Of a stretch of DNA of 64,000 nucleotides, positions 61,942 through 64,000 are shown in pieces. The translations under genes and the position numbers were made by a program. The notes under the pieces are model-generated. The model was not told where the DNA came from. It saw only the letters and a list, made by a program, of their open reading frames with translations, and searched no databases. Position 1 is the stretch's first letter. Every line of letters starts with the position of its first letter. Source of the stretch: Puccinellia tenuiflora (Eukaryota > Streptophyta > Magnoliopsida > Poales > Poaceae); NCBI GenBank assembly GCA_012064385.1, contig QRDG01000921.1, positions 124,001 to 188,000 of the forward strand, in the 5' to 3' direction.

Positions 61942-64000
61942 CTATCTAGTGTGTGTCCCTTTCTTCTTCGTGTGTGTCCCTTTCTTCTGATTGCGCCGCA
62001 ACCATGGACAATCTTCATCATTCAACGCGATGGTTGGGTCAGTTTTCACCGTGAAGGGGGGAATTTCATGAAAATTATTGTAATCTTCCGACATGTCCGT
62101 CTTGTCCTCCACTCCTACGATGTTTCTTTTTCCTGAAAGAACTATGTGGCGCTTTGGCTCATCGTATGATGTATTCGCTTGCTTATCTTTTCTTTTTTTC
62201 GGTCTGGAAGACATGTCCTTCACATAGAAAACCGAGCCACGTCATTGGCTAGGACGAATGGTTCGGTGTCGTACCCAAGATTTTTGAGATCCACCGTAGT
62301 CATTCCGTACTTCGGGTCTACATTTACCCCGCCTTCCAGGTTGAACCATTTGCACCTGAACAAAGGTACCTTGAAAGAAGGTCCATAGTCAAGTTCCCAT
62401 ATCTGCTCTATGTAACCATAATATGTGTCCTTTTTTCCATTGTTGTTTGTTGCATCAAAGCGGACACCACTGTTTTGGTTGGTGCTCTTTTTATCTTGGT
62501 CGGTCGTGTAAAATGTATTCCCATTTATCTCGTACCCTTGAAAAGTCAATATAGTCGACGATGGTGCTTTGGCCAACAAGTATAACTGTTCTTCAACAGT
62601 GTTGTCATGAATGAGACGTGTTTGCAACCACCCGCTTAAAGTATTCATGTGTTCTTTTTCAATCGATTCTTCAGGATGCTCTGGGCATTTAGAGCGTAAA
62701 CTATTCATGTGTTCCTGGATATACGGAGCCACAAAGATGGAATTATGTAGAACTGTGTAGTGTGCTTGATTGAAAGAATCCCAGTCCTTACACATTATTG
62801 CTTTCTTTCCTAGCGTGCCTATTCCACGCAGTCTCCCCTCATGGCGCGATTGAGGAACACCGATCGGCTTAAGGTCAGGAATAAAGTCAACACAAAACTC
62901 AATTACCTCCTCTGTTCCATAGCCCTTGGAGATGCTTCCTTCTGGCCTAGCACGGTTATGAACGTATTTCTTTAAGACTCCCATGAACCTCTCAAAGGGG
63001 AACATGTTGTGTAGAAATACAGGACCGAGAACGTTAATCTCTTCGACTAGGTGAACTATGAGGTGCGTCATAATATTGAAGAAGGATGGTGGGAACACCA
63101 ACTCGAAGCTGACAAGACATTGGACCACCTCCCTCTGTAAACCTGGTAGAGTTAATGGATTGATCACCTTCTGAGAAATTGCATTGAGAAATGCACATAG
63201 CTTCACAATGGGTACTCGAACATTTTCCGGTAGAAGCCCCCTCAATGCAATCGGAAGTAATTGTGTCATAATCACGTGGCAGTCATGAGACTTTAGGTTC
63301 TGGAACTTTTTCTCTGCCATGTTTATTATTCCCTTTATATTCGACGAGAAACCAGACGGGACCTTGATACTGCTCAGGACTTCAAAAAAGATCTCCTTCT
63401 CTTCTTTGGTAAGAGCATAGCTGGCAAGACCTTGATACTTATCTGGATTCGGGTGGTCGTCTCGTTCGTGCATACGTTGGTGGTCCTGCCGTGATTCTGG
63501 TGTATCTTTTGTTTTCCCATACGCGCCCAAGAAGTTTGTAGGTTCACGCACAGATTTTTCGTCACGTGCATCACGTCGATTGCAGAGCGAACCTCCAGTA
63601 TTTTCCAATAGGGTAGCTCCCAAAATATAGAGCACTTCTTCCACATGGGTACGTGTCCATCAGCATCATTCGAAACAGATAGACTGCCAGGACCCTTTCC
63701 AAAGATTACTTTTAAGTCCTTGACCATGTCGTATATAACATCACCATTAGGTAATTTAGGATTCGTCTGAGGATCTGGCTCACCTTTGAAATGCTTGCCT
63801 TTCTTTCTTACGGCATGCCCTTTTGTAAGAAATCGCCGATGCCCCAGGTACACATTCTGTTTCCCAAATGTATACTTTCAGTCTCACCTAAACAGTGTGT
63901 GCATGCATTGTATCCCTGTTTGACTGTCCTGAAATGTTACTAAGAGCAGGCCAATCATTGATGGTTACAAACAGCAACGCTCGTAGGTCAAATTCCTTTG
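61942..64000 (-). pseudogene. CACTA TNP2-type transposase, C-terminal two thirds (5' end beyond window)
   Basis: Homologous along its length to 42916-46185. From the right edge it has INDWPALSN, VYLGHRRFLTKGHAVRKKGK, MVKDLKVIFGKGPGSLSV and FWELPYWKILEVRSAIDVMH. Then come KVPSGFSSNIKGIINMAEKK, KSHDCHVIMTQLLPIALRGL, NMFPFERFMGVLKKYVHNRA, YYGYIEQIWELDYGPSFKVP and a charged tail ending at 61942. Lesions: frame changes near 63905 and 63535 and a one-base loss near 62230 (before the KDMSSRPKKRKDK tail). The conserved Trp and Tyr codons that became stops in element 1 are intact here, so the two copies decayed independently. It is a DDE-type transposase family acting on CACTA ends. This copy is inactive. 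Confidence 0.87.

Larger units (their letters stand above)
54638..64000 (-). mobile_element. CACTA-derived block (element 3 and a further transposase unit), runs off the window
   Basis: The left terminus CACTAGTAGAAAAAGGGGC starts at 54638, with subterminal repeats to about 54820. All genes are on the minus strand: the C48 protease gene, the small WAPPGWHWE ORF and a TNP2 transposase. A second zone of subterminal repeats at 59757-59945 and further ones at 61036-61254 suggest either one large rearranged element or two adjacent ones. A CACTA end between 59.9 and 61.0 kb could not be found. The right end lies beyond 64000. Confidence 0.75.

Noticed and set aside
1..64000. CRISPR arrays, operons, riboswitches or prophage-like systems
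   Set aside because: The sequence is clearly plant nuclear DNA with introns and eukaryotic transposons. The tandem arrays lack the repeat-spacer layout of CRISPR.

Overview
The window is plant nuclear DNA, almost certainly from a grass of the wheat group (Triticeae). It has GT-AG spliced genes, CACTA transposons with the CACTAGTRGAAA terminus and GGTCCCGGTT-type subterminal repeats, Stowaway MITEs, a Tat-lineage Ty3/Gypsy element with antisense genes, and LINEs carrying an RNase H domain. It contains one clear host gene end, the last seven coding exons of an SR45-type splicing factor (50-2006, +), and one decayed F-box gene cluster. Nearly everything else is nested transposable elements.

1-16.7 kb: the SR45 3' end is followed by a 5'-truncated LINE (2653-3541) with a 12-bp target duplication. 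Next come a mudrA (MULE) fragment joined to an F-box C-terminal fragment (3767-4811, -) and two Stowaway MITEs. Two tandem F-box paralogues follow. The first (7516-8646) is frameshifted and cut by a CACTA terminus. The second is split into 9282-9933 and 15082-16166 by a 5148-bp Mutator-like element (9934-15081) with roughly 120-bp terminal inverted repeats and a perfect 9-bp target duplication (CATCTATAC). That MULE carries no transposase. It holds a long tandem array of about 320-bp units and a 194-codon ORF. A TRIM-type miniature LTR element sits at 16335-16565.

16.7-41.8 kb: a minus-strand LINE (19593-27634) is interrupted by a 3.66-kb solo LTR (21300-24960, target duplication GTCTT). Its ORF2 stays in frame on both sides of that insertion. 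The LINE is cut at 27635 by a 14.1-kb Tat-lineage LTR retrotransposon (27635-41775). This element has gag-protease, an in-frame TAG, then RT-RNaseH-second RNaseH-integrase. Between pol and the 3' LTR are about 6.4 kb with two antisense genes (AT-hook/B3-like, and a Transposase_28/coiled-coil protein) and an array of 110-bp hairpin repeats. Its LTRs have very different U3 regions and the flanks share no target duplication, so the copy looks like a recombinant of two elements.

41.8-64 kb: CACTA elements or parts of them. Element 1 (41776-47952) has a decayed TNP2 transposase on the minus strand. Element 2 (right part to 53956) and element 3 (from 54638) carry a multi-exon gene with a DUF8039-like domain, a proline-rich tract and a Ulp1-type (C48) cysteine protease domain. 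From about 60 kb to the window end is another TNP2 transposase unit. The most notable structure is repeated in two of these elements. Immediately downstream of, and convergent with, the transposase lies a plus-strand TATA box followed by tandem miRNA-like hairpins: five related hairpins at 41964-42826 and three unrelated ones at 61452-61878. These look like self-contained small-RNA cassettes carried by CACTA transposons.
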